From assembly GCA_027008345.1 (NCBI GenBank), contig JALTBU010000184.1, positions 1 through 18,297 on the forward strand: 18,297 nt of DNA, read 5' to 3'. Below, in pieces: positions 7,526-14,602 of the stretch (position 1 is the stretch's first letter; every line of letters begins with the position of its first letter). The notes below the pieces were generated by a model. That model searched no databases and was not told where the DNA came from. It saw nothing but the letters and a program-made list of their open reading frames with translations. Origin of the DNA: Nautiliaceae bacterium. Its GTDB lineage: Bacteria > Campylobacterota > Campylobacteria > Campylobacterales > Nautiliaceae. A program made the position numbers and the translations under genes.

Positions 7526-8738
7526 TAGAGCCAACTCCATATTTAAATCTTATTTTGTTTATTGCTTGATTTAAATTTTTCAGTTTATAATCTGTTTCAT
7601 AATCAAACAGGTTACTCACCTCTTTAAATTTAGCAAGGCTCAGAGCTATTGAAATAACTGATTCTTCTTCACTGTCGGCTTTTATAAAAAGCTCTCTCAT
7701 AATTTCTTTTAATAAAAGTTCGTTAAAAATTCTAAAAACTCTCTTATGTGCTTTTGATTTTTTACCGGATTTGTATCTGATTTTAAGATAATAAAAGGTC
7801 GGATTCACTTTTTTTTTAGCAATCAAAAAAGATAGATACCTGCATAGTATATAAACCCTTCTTATCAACTCTTCCCTGCTATAAACCGGATCAAATCTTC
7901 TTGAAATTCCTATACTTTTTCTCCCTTCCCTCTCTTTTACCTCTTCGTTATCCTCACCGGCTATTCTTTTATAAAGGATAATTCCCGGTTTTCCCCATGA
8001 ATACAGATAATCCCTGTTTTGCAAGACATCTTTTAAAGTAAGTATCCCTCTTTGTTTGAGTTTTTTTTCTATCCTTTTTCCAATACCGGGAAATTTTTCC
8101 ACAGGAATATCTTTTATAAATCCATATATGTCATCAACCTTATAAACACCCTCCGGTTTTGCAAAGGAAGTGGCAAGTTTTGCTATCCATTTAGCACGGC
8201 TTATCCCTATGGAAATAGGTAAATCAAATCTCTCTTTTATTTCCCTTTTTAAATTATAAGCAAAATCCAAAACATCCCCCTCTTCCACCCATCCTCTTAC
8301 ATCTCCGAAAAATTCGTCTATACTGTACTGCTCTATTTGAGGAATATGTTTTTTTAAAAAAAGTTTAAGTTTATACGAAAGCGTATGATACATCCTGTAA
8401 TCAGGAAGTAATACGATTAAATCGGGATATATTTCAAGTGCTTCTTTCAAAGTGGTTCCCGTTTTAATACCAAGTGCCCTTGCCTCATAACTGGATGTTA
8501 CCACAATGCCCCTGATTTTACCGTTTTCTAAAAAATAGCTTTTATCATATTTTTCCTTAGAAACAATAATATCCCCGGTAAAGGCACCTTCATTTAGATT
8601 TAAAACCTCATGCTTTTGATTTTGAAAAATTTCTTTGTCATTTCTTTTTACTACCACCACAGGTTTATTTAAAAGAGATTTGTCATATATTCTGTGGGCT
8701 GAAACAAAAAACGAATCCAAATCCATATGAAGTATCAT
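7503..8738 (-). CDS. Y-family (translesion) DNA polymerase, DinB/UmuC-like
   Basis: Error-prone lesion-bypass polymerase. The 411 residues contain the first catalytic block HMDLDSFF (Asp6, Asp8), nucleotide-pocket SYEARALGIKTG (83-94), the second catalytic block YSIDEFFGD (Ser139, Asp141, Glu142; usual YSIDEAFLD), thumb helix-hairpin-helix FPGIGKRIEKKLKQRG and a C-terminal little-finger domain with IGISRRF (IGIS in place of VGKE/IGHE). Residues about 31-77, between KPVVVV and GIVVTSSYEAR, form a fingers insertion of some 35-40 residues not found in Dpo4 or E. coli DinB; I associate it with Campylobacterota versions. AAGGGG precedes the ATG at 8736-8738. It is divergent from a LexA-like repressor, suggesting damage-inducible control. 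I leave the symbol empty because DinB and UmuC assignments are both arguable, and no umuD is present. Confidence 0.92.
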   Translation of the reverse strand: MILHMDLDSFFVSAHRIYDKSLLNKPVVVVKRNDKEIFQNQKHEVLNLNEGAFTGDIIVSKEKYDKSYFLENGKIRGIVVTSSYEARALGIKTGTTLKEALEIYPDLIVLLPDYRMYHTLSYKLKLFLKKHIPQIEQYSIDEFFGDVRGWVEEGDVLDFAYNLKREIKERFDLPISIGISRAKWIAKLATSFAKPEGVYKVDDIYGFIKDIPVEKFPGIGKRIEKKLKQRGILTLKDVLQNRDYLYSWGKPGIILYKRIAGEDNEEVKEREGRKSIGISRRFDPVYSREELIRRVYILCRYLSFLIAKKKVNPTFYYLKIRYKSGKKSKAHKRVFRIFNELLLKEIMRELFIKADSEEESVISIALSLAKFKEVSNLFDYETDYKLKNLNQAINKIRFKYGVGSIIGADEI

Positions 8739-8830
8739 AATTTCCCCTTTTTATCAGTTTTAATTTTTAATTACTAAAAACCGGAATTCAAAACTAAACA
8801 CTTAATACTTATAACTTCCTCTTTCCTGAT

Positions 8831-8878
8831 CCACCCATCCACCCATCCACTCATCTTCTCATCTTCCCATCCACCTCT
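8831..8878. repeat. Imperfect 8-bp tandem repeat, six units
   Basis: Consecutive octamers read CCACCCAT, CCACCCAT, CCACTCAT, CTTCTCAT, CTTCCCAT and CCACCTCT: two identical units followed by drifting copies. It is purine-poor on the plus strand and much more GC-rich than its surroundings, and it ends 4 bp before the -35 box of the repressor gene. On the minus strand the first two units give runs GG, GGG, GG, GGG, GG, enough for a two-tier G-quadruplex. Such arrays can change copy number by slippage; whether this one does is unknown. Confidence 0.88.
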
Positions 8879-8882
8879 ATTC

Positions 8883-8910
8883 TTGACAAATATTAACAAA
8901 CAGATATAAT
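8883..8910 (+). promoter_or_regulatory. Near-consensus sigma-70 promoter of the S24 repressor gene
   Basis: TTGACA (8883-8888) and TATAAT (8905-8910) are both perfect hexamers separated by 16 bp, giving a start near 8916-8918 and a leader of about 30 nt. It is the only full -35/-10 pair I found in the window. A 10-bp direct repeat, TTGACAAATA then TTAACAAACA, spans the -35 and the spacer (8883-8902), so a repressor binding there would block RNA polymerase. Confidence 0.75.
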
Positions 8911-8923
8911 TCAATTCATAAAA

Positions 8924-8938
8924 TTAACATTTTGTTAA
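8924..8938. promoter_or_regulatory. Operator-like palindrome TTAACA-TTT-TGTTAA
   Basis: A perfect 6-bp inverted repeat with a 3-bp spacer lies just downstream of the predicted transcript start and runs into the AAGG ribosome binding site (8937-8940) of the S24 gene. Its half-site TTAACA recurs in the promoter spacer at 8893-8898, 31 bp away, about three helical turns. This arrangement suits autorepression by the encoded CI/LexA-like protein. It is too short to be a terminator and is not followed by a U-run. Confidence 0.5.
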
Positions 8939-8947
8939 GGAAATAAA

Positions 8948-9571
8948 ATGGAATTTGAAAAAATAATAGAAAAAATAAAGGATATTCTTTCAAATGAAAT
9001 AGGAGAAAGAAAAGTACTTAATAAAGATGTGGCAAAAGCCCTTGGAATTACACCGGAAAACCTTTCAATCCTTAAAAAAAGAAACAAAATTCCTTATGAA
9101 GAGATAGCATATTTTTGTGCCAAAAGAAAAATCTCCATAAACTGGCTTTTATTTGATCAGCTAAGCGATGAAATAATTAAAGAAACAGAAAAATTTGCCA
9201 CTATTAGATATTTCAAAGATATAAATGCAAGTGCTGGCGGAGGCGCTTTAAATTTTGAAGAAAATTATGAGATAGTTTATATTGACAAAAAAATAATTAA
9301 TAAAAATTTAGATGCTATAAATGTAATAGGTGATTCAATGGAGCCTACCATTAAAGACGGAAGTATAATATTCATAGACAGAAATTATAAAAATATAAGC
9401 AACGGAGGAATATTTGTTATAAGCACACCTGCCGGGGTTTTTGTAAAAAGAGTAAGAATAAAAAGCAACGGTGAAATTGAGCTTATTTCAGACAATAAAG
9501 CATATCCACCTGAAAACCTCAAAATAGATGAGGTAGAAATTGTAGGAAAAGTTGTTAAAATATTATCTTAA
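8948..9571 (+). CDS. LexA/CI-like S24 self-cleaving transcriptional repressor
   Basis: A 207-residue repressor with an N-terminal CI-type helix-turn-helix (about 20-70, core NKDVAKALGITPENLSILKK) and a C-terminal S24/LexA peptidase domain. The dyad is Ser130 in GDSMEP and Lys167 in VFVKRV; their spacing of 37 equals that of E. coli LexA (Ser119, Lys156). Ala96-Gly97 in NASAGGG lies 33-34 residues before the Ser, the position of the LexA Ala84-Gly85 scissile bond. RecA-stimulated self-cleavage and derepression are therefore expected but not shown. The ATG has AAGG at 8937-8940. The helix-turn-helix is phage-repressor type rather than the LexA winged helix, yet no phage genes adjoin it; the divergent neighbour is a translesion polymerase. 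Its TAA overlaps the opposing chemoreceptor stop by 4 bp. Confidence 0.9.
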   Translation: MEFEKIIEKIKDILSNEIGERKVLNKDVAKALGITPENLSILKKRNKIPYEEIAYFCAKRKISINWLLFDQLSDEIIKETEKFATIRYFKDINASAGGGALNFEENYEIVYIDKKIINKNLDAINVIGDSMEPTIKDGSIIFIDRNYKNISNGGIFVISTPAGVFVKRVRIKSNGEIELISDNKAYPPENLKIDEVEIVGKVVKILS

Positions 9572-11553
9572 ATTTTAAATACAGAAATGTTTTCAAGAAG
9601 TTCCTCAGCTAAAGAAGCAATTTTTTCAACTTTAGCTTTATTAGTCATAATTGAATGTTCTGTTTCTTTTGAAGAATTATTGATTTTTTCTATATCACTT
9701 ATATATCCTTGAATTTCTTTAACGGTTTTTTCAAGATTATGAACATTTAAATCCACTTTATTTACCAATGAATCCATATCCGTTGTAACTTCTTGTATAC
9801 TCTGTTTGATTATATTTGTATCATTTACTATTTCATTTACAGTTTTCACATTTTTTTGCATTTCATTTGAAGAAAGGGTTATAGAATCTACGATTAAATT
9901 AATTGTATTATTTATTTCTTCCAAACTTTTTTGTGTTTTTTCAGCTAATTTTCTAACTTCATCTGCTACCACTGCAAATCCTCTTCCATGTTCTCCTGCT
10001 CTTGCCGCTTCTATTGCCGCATTTAATGCAAGTAGATTTGTCTGCTCGGCAATTTCTTTTATAACATTCAAAATATTCTTTGCTTCTTTTGCATTTTCTG
10101 AAAGTGTATTTAGTTGATTTGCAAGATTATATTCATTTTCTGAATTAATTTCTATTTTATTGATAGTTTCAGTAATAATATCCACACTATTGTTAAGATT
10201 ATGGTTTGCACTAATTATACTATTTTTTACAGAATTTGATTCATAGACACTTTCAAATAATTCATCTTTTATTTTATCTGATTTTTTAGTTGCAAGTTCT
10301 ATAATATCTCTTTCATTTTTAGTATTTTCAATAATTTTTTCAAAATCTTTTTTCAAACTTTCACTTGCATGTCTATTCTCAACAGAAGAATGATACACTT
10401 TGAGCATAAAATCATGAAGCACACTTATAAAATCTTTTAAAGATTGTCTGATAGTAGTAAATTCGTCTTTATCATCATAAATCTTTATTTCTATATTAAG
10501 ATTTTTATCCTCTGCAATATTGGAAATAAGATTTTTAAGGGAATTAACCTGCATAGAAATTTTGTTTGCAGCAAGATATCCCAAAATATTCATTAAAATC
10601 AAAACAAAAATACTAAAAGCCAGCTTGAAATAATAAAGATTTTGAATCTTATTAGCATCTTCTATAATAATCTTAGCTATTTTATCATCAATTTTTTTGT
10701 ATAAATTAATTTTTTGTGAGATTACTTCGAAGCAATAATTAGATGTTAAATTAAACTTACCTGTTCTTTTTGCTTTAATAGCAGATTTTCTTATTTTATT
10801 TACTTCTTCAAAAACAGGATTATTTAATATTTTAAAATAGTATTTTTTCATTCTGTCATTTGCAAAATTCAAAAACATATTAATATAAGATTTTTCTGCG
10901 GATATAAGAGTTATAAATTTAAAATAATCACCTGTATCAAATCTTTTTTTAGCAAAAACTGATGTAAGAATAGCTCTTTCTAAACCTACTTTTTCCTTTG
11001 CTCTTAAAAAACTTACATATGCTACCAAATCCATGGAAATTTTTTGATTTGGAGAAAATTTTGCACTATCAGCAATAATATTCAAAATCAAATTATTCAT
11101 TTTGCTATACCACTTTATAACTTTTGAAAGTTTTACATTCAAACTTATAACTTCATTTCTTATTGTAGAAAGTTCTTTAAAATATTTTTTTAATAAAATT
11201 ATTTTCTTTCTTGTTTCTTTTGGAAGATTGTTTATACCAATATGATTAATTAATTTGATAAATTTTTCAATATCTTTGTTTGTCAAAGTTCTTTGTTTAA
11301 TAAGAATTTTAGAAAATTTTGTCCCTTTACTTCCAATAAATCCAGCACTAAGTCCTCTTTCTTTTTGTGTTTCGTGAATTAATAAAGAAAGAGACCTCGA
11401 AATTTCAATCATAGTTTCAAGCTGTTTTTTTACCACATATTCTTTATATGCACTTATACCATCAGTAATAGTATAAAAAAGTATGGCAACACTTGCAAAA
11501 ACTATTATAATAAAAAAAGTTGCTTTGATAGAGAGCAGTTGTAACCATTTCAT
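9568..11553 (-). CDS. Methyl-accepting chemotaxis protein with NIT sensor domain
   Basis: Membrane chemoreceptor feeding CheA/CheW. I choose the ATG 11551-11553 (MKWLQLL, 661 residues), which has AAGGA at a 6-nt spacing; the frame stays open with an ATG at 11586 but that start lacks a ribosome binding site. Order: TM1 at about 8-28, a helical periplasmic NIT (nitrate/nitrite-sensing type) domain with the signature ETQKERGLSAGFIGSKG followed by a four-helix bundle, TM2 near 310-330 (LAFSIFVLILMNILGYLAA), a HAMP-like linker with KDEF, coiled coil, and the signalling hairpin tip EQTNLLALNAAIEAARAGEH followed by GRGFAVVADEVRKLAE. No C-terminal CheR pentapeptide is visible. Nitrate or nitrite as the ligand is by family name only. 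It lies 97 bp downstream of the EAL gene and converges with the S24 gene. Confidence 0.93.
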   Translation of the reverse strand: MKWLQLLSIKATFFIIIVFASVAILFYTITDGISAYKEYVVKKQLETMIEISRSLSLLIHETQKERGLSAGFIGSKGTKFSKILIKQRTLTNKDIEKFIKLINHIGINNLPKETRKKIILLKKYFKELSTIRNEVISLNVKLSKVIKWYSKMNNLILNIIADSAKFSPNQKISMDLVAYVSFLRAKEKVGLERAILTSVFAKKRFDTGDYFKFITLISAEKSYINMFLNFANDRMKKYYFKILNNPVFEEVNKIRKSAIKAKRTGKFNLTSNYCFEVISQKINLYKKIDDKIAKIIIEDANKIQNLYYFKLAFSIFVLILMNILGYLAANKISMQVNSLKNLISNIAEDKNLNIEIKIYDDKDEFTTIRQSLKDFISVLHDFMLKVYHSSVENRHASESLKKDFEKIIENTKNERDIIELATKKSDKIKDELFESVYESNSVKNSIISANHNLNNSVDIITETINKIEINSENEYNLANQLNTLSENAKEAKNILNVIKEIAEQTNLLALNAAIEAARAGEHGRGFAVVADEVRKLAEKTQKSLEEINNTINLIVDSITLSSNEMQKNVKTVNEIVNDTNIIKQSIQEVTTDMDSLVNKVDLNVHNLEKTVKEIQGYISDIEKINNSSKETEHSIMTNKAKVEKIASLAEELLENISVFKI

Positions 11554-11577
11554 ATTGATCCTTCGGTTTTTTTTAAA

Positions 11578-11583
11578 ATTATA
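11578..11583 (-). promoter_or_regulatory. Probable -10 box for the chemoreceptor gene
   Basis: Minus-strand TATAAT (in TTGTATAATTT) lies 24 nt upstream of the chosen chemoreceptor start, within the 97-bp gap after the EAL gene. No recognisable -35 at 16-18 nt. It suggests that the receptor has its own transcript rather than depending on read-through. Confidence 0.45.
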
Positions 11584-11650
11584 CAATAAAAAAATTTTAT
11601 CAGATGGAACTAATTATTAACACAAAATAAAAATTCAATAAAAAAAATTA

Positions 11651-13876
11651 TTATTTAAAATATTTTTTCTCTATTGCATCAGGAGGCAAAGGTTTTGAAT
11701 AGTAGTATCCTTGGATATAATCAACTCCTCTTTGAATTACAAATTCTTTTTGTATTTCATTTTCAACGCCTTCGGCAATCAGTTTAAGATTTAAAATTTT
11801 ACCTATATTTATAACTATTTCCGTAAGTTTTACATCATTTTCATTATCAGGAATACCATCAATAAAACTTTTATCTATTTTTAATTTGCTAAGGGGCAGG
11901 TCTTTCAGTTTTGTAAGGTTTGAATATCCAGTCCCAAAATCATCAAGAGAAATACTTACGCCTAAATTATGTATTTCATTTAATATTTCTTTAACTTTAT
12001 CATTACTTTCAGTAACACTCTCTTCAGTTATTTCAATACCGAAATATTCAACATTTACTCCTCTTATTTTTTTCTTAAATATATTCATATAATCTTTACT
12101 CTCAAGGGTCTTCATAGTAACATTACAAGATATTACACCAGGATTATAACCTTTATTTAGCCACTTGTTAATTTGTTTAATGACTTTATTCATTATAATA
12201 ATATCAAGATCCCTAATATATCCCTCATTAATAGCTATTGGCAAAAATTTTCCAGGAGGAATAAGACCCTTTTGCGGATGATTCCATCTTATCAAAGCTT
12301 CCATTCCGGCTAATTTTCCATCTTTATCTATTTGAGGCTGATAATAAATCTGAAACTGTCGATATTTTCTTTTCCTAATAACATTTGCAAGATCATTTTT
12401 TATTTCAAGATATTCAATTATTTTTTTATCAAGTTTTTTATCATACAATCCTATTCTTATATGTTTATTCTTTACTTCCATAGCGCTGTATGAAGCTTTT
12501 TGCATAAGATCAAAAAACTCATTACCATCATCTTTATTAAAAGAGATTCCAATTCTTACAGACGGGACATATTCTTTTCCATTACTAAGCGCTAATGTGG
12601 TATTAAGTTTTTCATAAAGTCTTCTTGCTACTTTATTTACATCAGATTTGTCTTTATACGGTAACAATATTACAAATTCATCAACTTTCCCTTTTCCAAT
12701 TAAATCAGTTGATTTAAGTGATTTTTTAAGTTTTTGAGCAAAAATTTTTATAATTTCATTCCCTATTTTTCTGCCATAAAGTTCATTTATTTCTCTAAAA
12801 GAATTTATATCTACTACCATTACCGCTAAATTGTCATTTTTTATTTCATTAAATTTTTGAATCAAACATTTATCTTTTAACATTCCTGTAATTTCGTCTT
12901 CACATACTTTTCTTTTCTGTTCTAATTCAAGATTAAATATTTTTTTATTATAAATCTCAAAACTTTTTATAATTTTTTTTGTTACAAAATAAAGGGCCAA
13001 ACTCATTATAATAATAGAAATAATAAAAGCAACTAAAAATTTTATAAAAAGTGATTTTAAGATTATTTTTTTATTTTCTTCTATTTTATTAAGTGATGCT
13101 TTTAAATCTCTTAAATAAACTCCACTACCAATTGTTAGATTCAAATCTTTATCATATACTATATAAGAAGTTTTTTTGATTGGTTTTTTACCAAAAGGAT
13201 TAAAAGCTTCATAAGTAACATAAGTTCCATTTGGATGTTTCAATGCCGCTTTAATTAATTTTTGAAGAACATAAACACCATTTCTTTTCAAATACCATCT
13301 GTTTTTACCTATTTTACTTTTATCTATATGATAATAACAAACGCCTTTTATATCATGAACAAAAACATAACCTTTTTTACCCCATCTGAAAGAATCAAAC
13401 AATGTTGGAATAATATTTTTAGTTTTATTTTTAATTAAATTTAAGTCTTCCAATACATAATAATAAGTTCCGTTTTTATATGTAAAAGTATAAATATATT
13501 TATTAGGATTAATTTTTAAAGGTTTTGTTGAAGTTTTTATTATTATATCTTTAAATTTTGCATTTTTACCGGTTATAAGTACTTTTAAAATATCATTTAA
13601 TTTTTCTTTTTCATTTTTTATTTCAAATTTATATATATTTTTAAGTACATTTTCCGCTGTTATAACTCTTTGTTTAGTAATATTTTTTAAATGTTGAAAA
13701 AATTCCTGCTTGACACTTCTCTTTTCTTTTTCAAAATATTGATGAAATACAGCATATACTAAAAAACCGGTAAATAAAAAAGAAAAAATCATTACCATAA
13801 TAGGATATAAAATTAAAAATTTTTTAATATCAAATTCCCTCATAGATAAAGAAGATATTTTTTCTTTATTATTCAT
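11651..13876 (-). CDS. Cache-sensing c-di-GMP phosphodiesterase (degenerate GGDEF, intact EAL)
   Basis: A 741-residue inner-membrane signalling protein. TM1 is at about 20-45 and TM2 at about 279-300, flanking a periplasmic Cache-type sensor (GKKGYVFVHDIKGVCYYH at 167-183, then SGVYLRDL near 251-258). The cytoplasmic GGDEF domain (about 345-475) keeps VVDINSFREIN but reads KVDEF at 397-401 in place of GGDEF, so cyclase activity is unlikely. The EAL domain (about 495-735) keeps the metal and catalytic set: Glu526 in EAL, Asn585, Glu615 and Glu618 in EITE, Asp645-Asp646 in DDFGTGYS, Lys666 and Glu702 in AEGVE. It should hydrolyse c-di-GMP to pGpG, with the degenerate GGDEF perhaps a GTP-sensing switch as in some relatives. 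AGGA 6 nt before the ATG supports the start. Ligand unknown. Confidence 0.94.
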   Translation of the reverse strand: MNNKEKISSLSMREFDIKKFLILYPIMVMIFSFLFTGFLVYAVFHQYFEKEKRSVKQEFFQHLKNITKQRVITAENVLKNIYKFEIKNEKEKLNDILKVLITGKNAKFKDIIIKTSTKPLKINPNKYIYTFTYKNGTYYYVLEDLNLIKNKTKNIIPTLFDSFRWGKKGYVFVHDIKGVCYYHIDKSKIGKNRWYLKRNGVYVLQKLIKAALKHPNGTYVTYEAFNPFGKKPIKKTSYIVYDKDLNLTIGSGVYLRDLKASLNKIEENKKIILKSLFIKFLVAFIISIIIMSLALYFVTKKIIKSFEIYNKKIFNLELEQKRKVCEDEITGMLKDKCLIQKFNEIKNDNLAVMVVDINSFREINELYGRKIGNEIIKIFAQKLKKSLKSTDLIGKGKVDEFVILLPYKDKSDVNKVARRLYEKLNTTLALSNGKEYVPSVRIGISFNKDDGNEFFDLMQKASYSAMEVKNKHIRIGLYDKKLDKKIIEYLEIKNDLANVIRKRKYRQFQIYYQPQIDKDGKLAGMEALIRWNHPQKGLIPPGKFLPIAINEGYIRDLDIIIMNKVIKQINKWLNKGYNPGVISCNVTMKTLESKDYMNIFKKKIRGVNVEYFGIEITEESVTESNDKVKEILNEIHNLGVSISLDDFGTGYSNLTKLKDLPLSKLKIDKSFIDGIPDNENDVKLTEIVINIGKILNLKLIAEGVENEIQKEFVIQRGVDYIQGYYYSKPLPPDAIEKKYFK

Positions 13877-13898
13877 TTCTATCCTATTCTATCCTATT
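13877..13898 (-). repeat. 10-bp tandem duplication containing two Shine-Dalgarno sequences
   Basis: On the minus strand, AATAGGATAG is repeated perfectly, end to end, immediately before the start of the EAL gene. Each copy has AGGA, at about 6 and 16 nt from the ATG. The nearer one has normal spacing; the second is a duplicate. It may be a recent slippage event or a standby ribosome site. Confidence 0.8.
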
Positions 13899-13910
13899 TT
13901 TTTTGCTTAT

Positions 13911-13916
13911 TTTATA
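13911..13916 (-). promoter_or_regulatory. Weak -10 candidate for the EAL gene
   Basis: Minus-strand TATAAA (within TTATAAAAT) lies 35 nt before the EAL start and just after the aat stop. No -35 is seen. With only 45 bp between the genes, read-through from the ligA-clpS-clpA-aat transcript is equally likely. Confidence 0.3.
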
Positions 13917-13921
13917 ATTTT

Positions 13922-14602
13922 TTATTTTAAAAATCCACTCGCTTTTTGAATTATAGGTATAAATTCTTCTTTTTTATAAATCTTACCACCCATACTGCCT
14001 AAATGTTCACTTGGCACCTGGCAGTCAATATATTCAATTCCATTTTGATATAAAATATCGCAAAAATAAATTAAAGCAAGTTTTGAAGCATCAGGTTTTA
14101 AATAAAACATACTCTCACCACTAAAATATTTATTAATCGCCACACCATAAAATCCACCTACAAGTTCACCTTCATAATAACTCTCAACTGAAATAACAAA
14201 ACCTAATTCATATAATTTCGTATATGCATCAATAAAACTTTTATTAATCCATGTACCATCTTCATGTTTTCTTTTCACTTTAGAACAGTGTCTGATAACT
14301 TTTTCAAAATTGGTATTTATTTTAAAATCCCATTTTTCACTTCTTAATTTTTGTCTGAGTCTTTTTGTAGTTTTGACTTCATCCGTTTTTAAAAGCATTC
14401 TTTCATTAAGTACAAACCAGTGAAAAAGTCCTTCATCATCCTGATACCATGGGAAAAAGCCTCTTGAATAACCTTCAAGAAGTCTTTTAGGATGCAAATC
14501 GTAACTAGCACCAATAAAACCGTCTTCAAAATCTTCATAAGGAGAAGGAAAAGAAAAATCATCTAAAAGATATAAAATGGGTTTATCACTTATTTTTATC
14601 AT
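13922..14602 (-). CDS. aat: Leucyl/phenylalanyl-tRNA-protein transferase
   Basis: Transfers Leu or Phe from aminoacyl-tRNA to N-terminal Lys or Arg of proteins, creating a primary N-degron. The 226 residues match the family end to end: LLEGYSRGFFPWYQ (37-50), the GGFYGVAINKYFSGESMFYL core, the SKLAL helix and IDCQVPSEHLGSMGG near the C-terminus, where the Asp of DCQ is the proposed catalytic residue. Length is normal (E. coli has 234). The ATG 14600-14602 lies within the 3' end of clpA (17-nt overlap), with AAAGAG about 7 nt upstream, so it is translationally coupled to the unfoldase that destroys its products. Family identity is clear; the preferred amino acid and acceptor are assumed from homologues. 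Confidence 0.96.
   Translation of the reverse strand: MIKISDKPILYLLDDFSFPSPYEDFEDGFIGASYDLHPKRLLEGYSRGFFPWYQDDEGLFHWFVLNERMLLKTDEVKTTKRLRQKLRSEKWDFKINTNFEKVIRHCSKVKRKHEDGTWINKSFIDAYTKLYELGFVISVESYYEGELVGGFYGVAINKYFSGESMFYLKPDASKLALIYFCDILYQNGIEYIDCQVPSEHLGSMGGKIYKKEEFIPIIQKASGFLK

Larger units (their letters stand above)
8739..8947. promoter_or_regulatory. Divergent control region between the polymerase and S24 repressor genes
   Basis: This 209-bp stretch is the longest gene-free segment of the window. From left to right it holds the polymerase ribosome binding site (AAGGGG on the minus strand), an AT-rich segment with a weak AGTTTT...AAAACT inverted pair (8756-8761, 8790-8795) and only weak -10 candidates for the polymerase, a 48-bp octamer repeat, then a strong rightward promoter and operator-like repeats. 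No small open frame with a ribosome binding site was seen. The regulatory role is inferred from position. Confidence 0.6.

Noticed and set aside
8756..8795. AGTTTT...AAAACT inverted pair upstream of the polymerase as a terminator or operator
   Set aside because: Six-base AT-rich arms 28 bp apart are expected by chance in this composition; there is no G+C stem and no U-run.
8948..9571. Prophage remnant explanation for the CI-like repressor
   Set aside because: No integrase, excisionase, Cro-like or structural gene and no attachment-site repeat was seen nearby; the neighbours are ordinary chromosomal genes.
9806..10117. Open frame on the plus strand opposite the chemoreceptor signalling domain
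   Set aside because: It mirrors the highly conserved MCP hairpin in antisense, has no ribosome binding site and shows no domain of its own.
11554..11586. Eleven-codon N-terminal extension of the chemoreceptor
   Set aside because: The downstream ATG has a well-spaced AAGGA and places the first membrane segment normally, while the upstream ATG falls within the putative -10 region.
11587..11650. AT-rich gap after the EAL gene as an intrinsic terminator
   Set aside because: Only A/T self-complementarity was visible, with no stable stem; TTAACA-like sequence here and near 6217 occurs singly and is probably chance.
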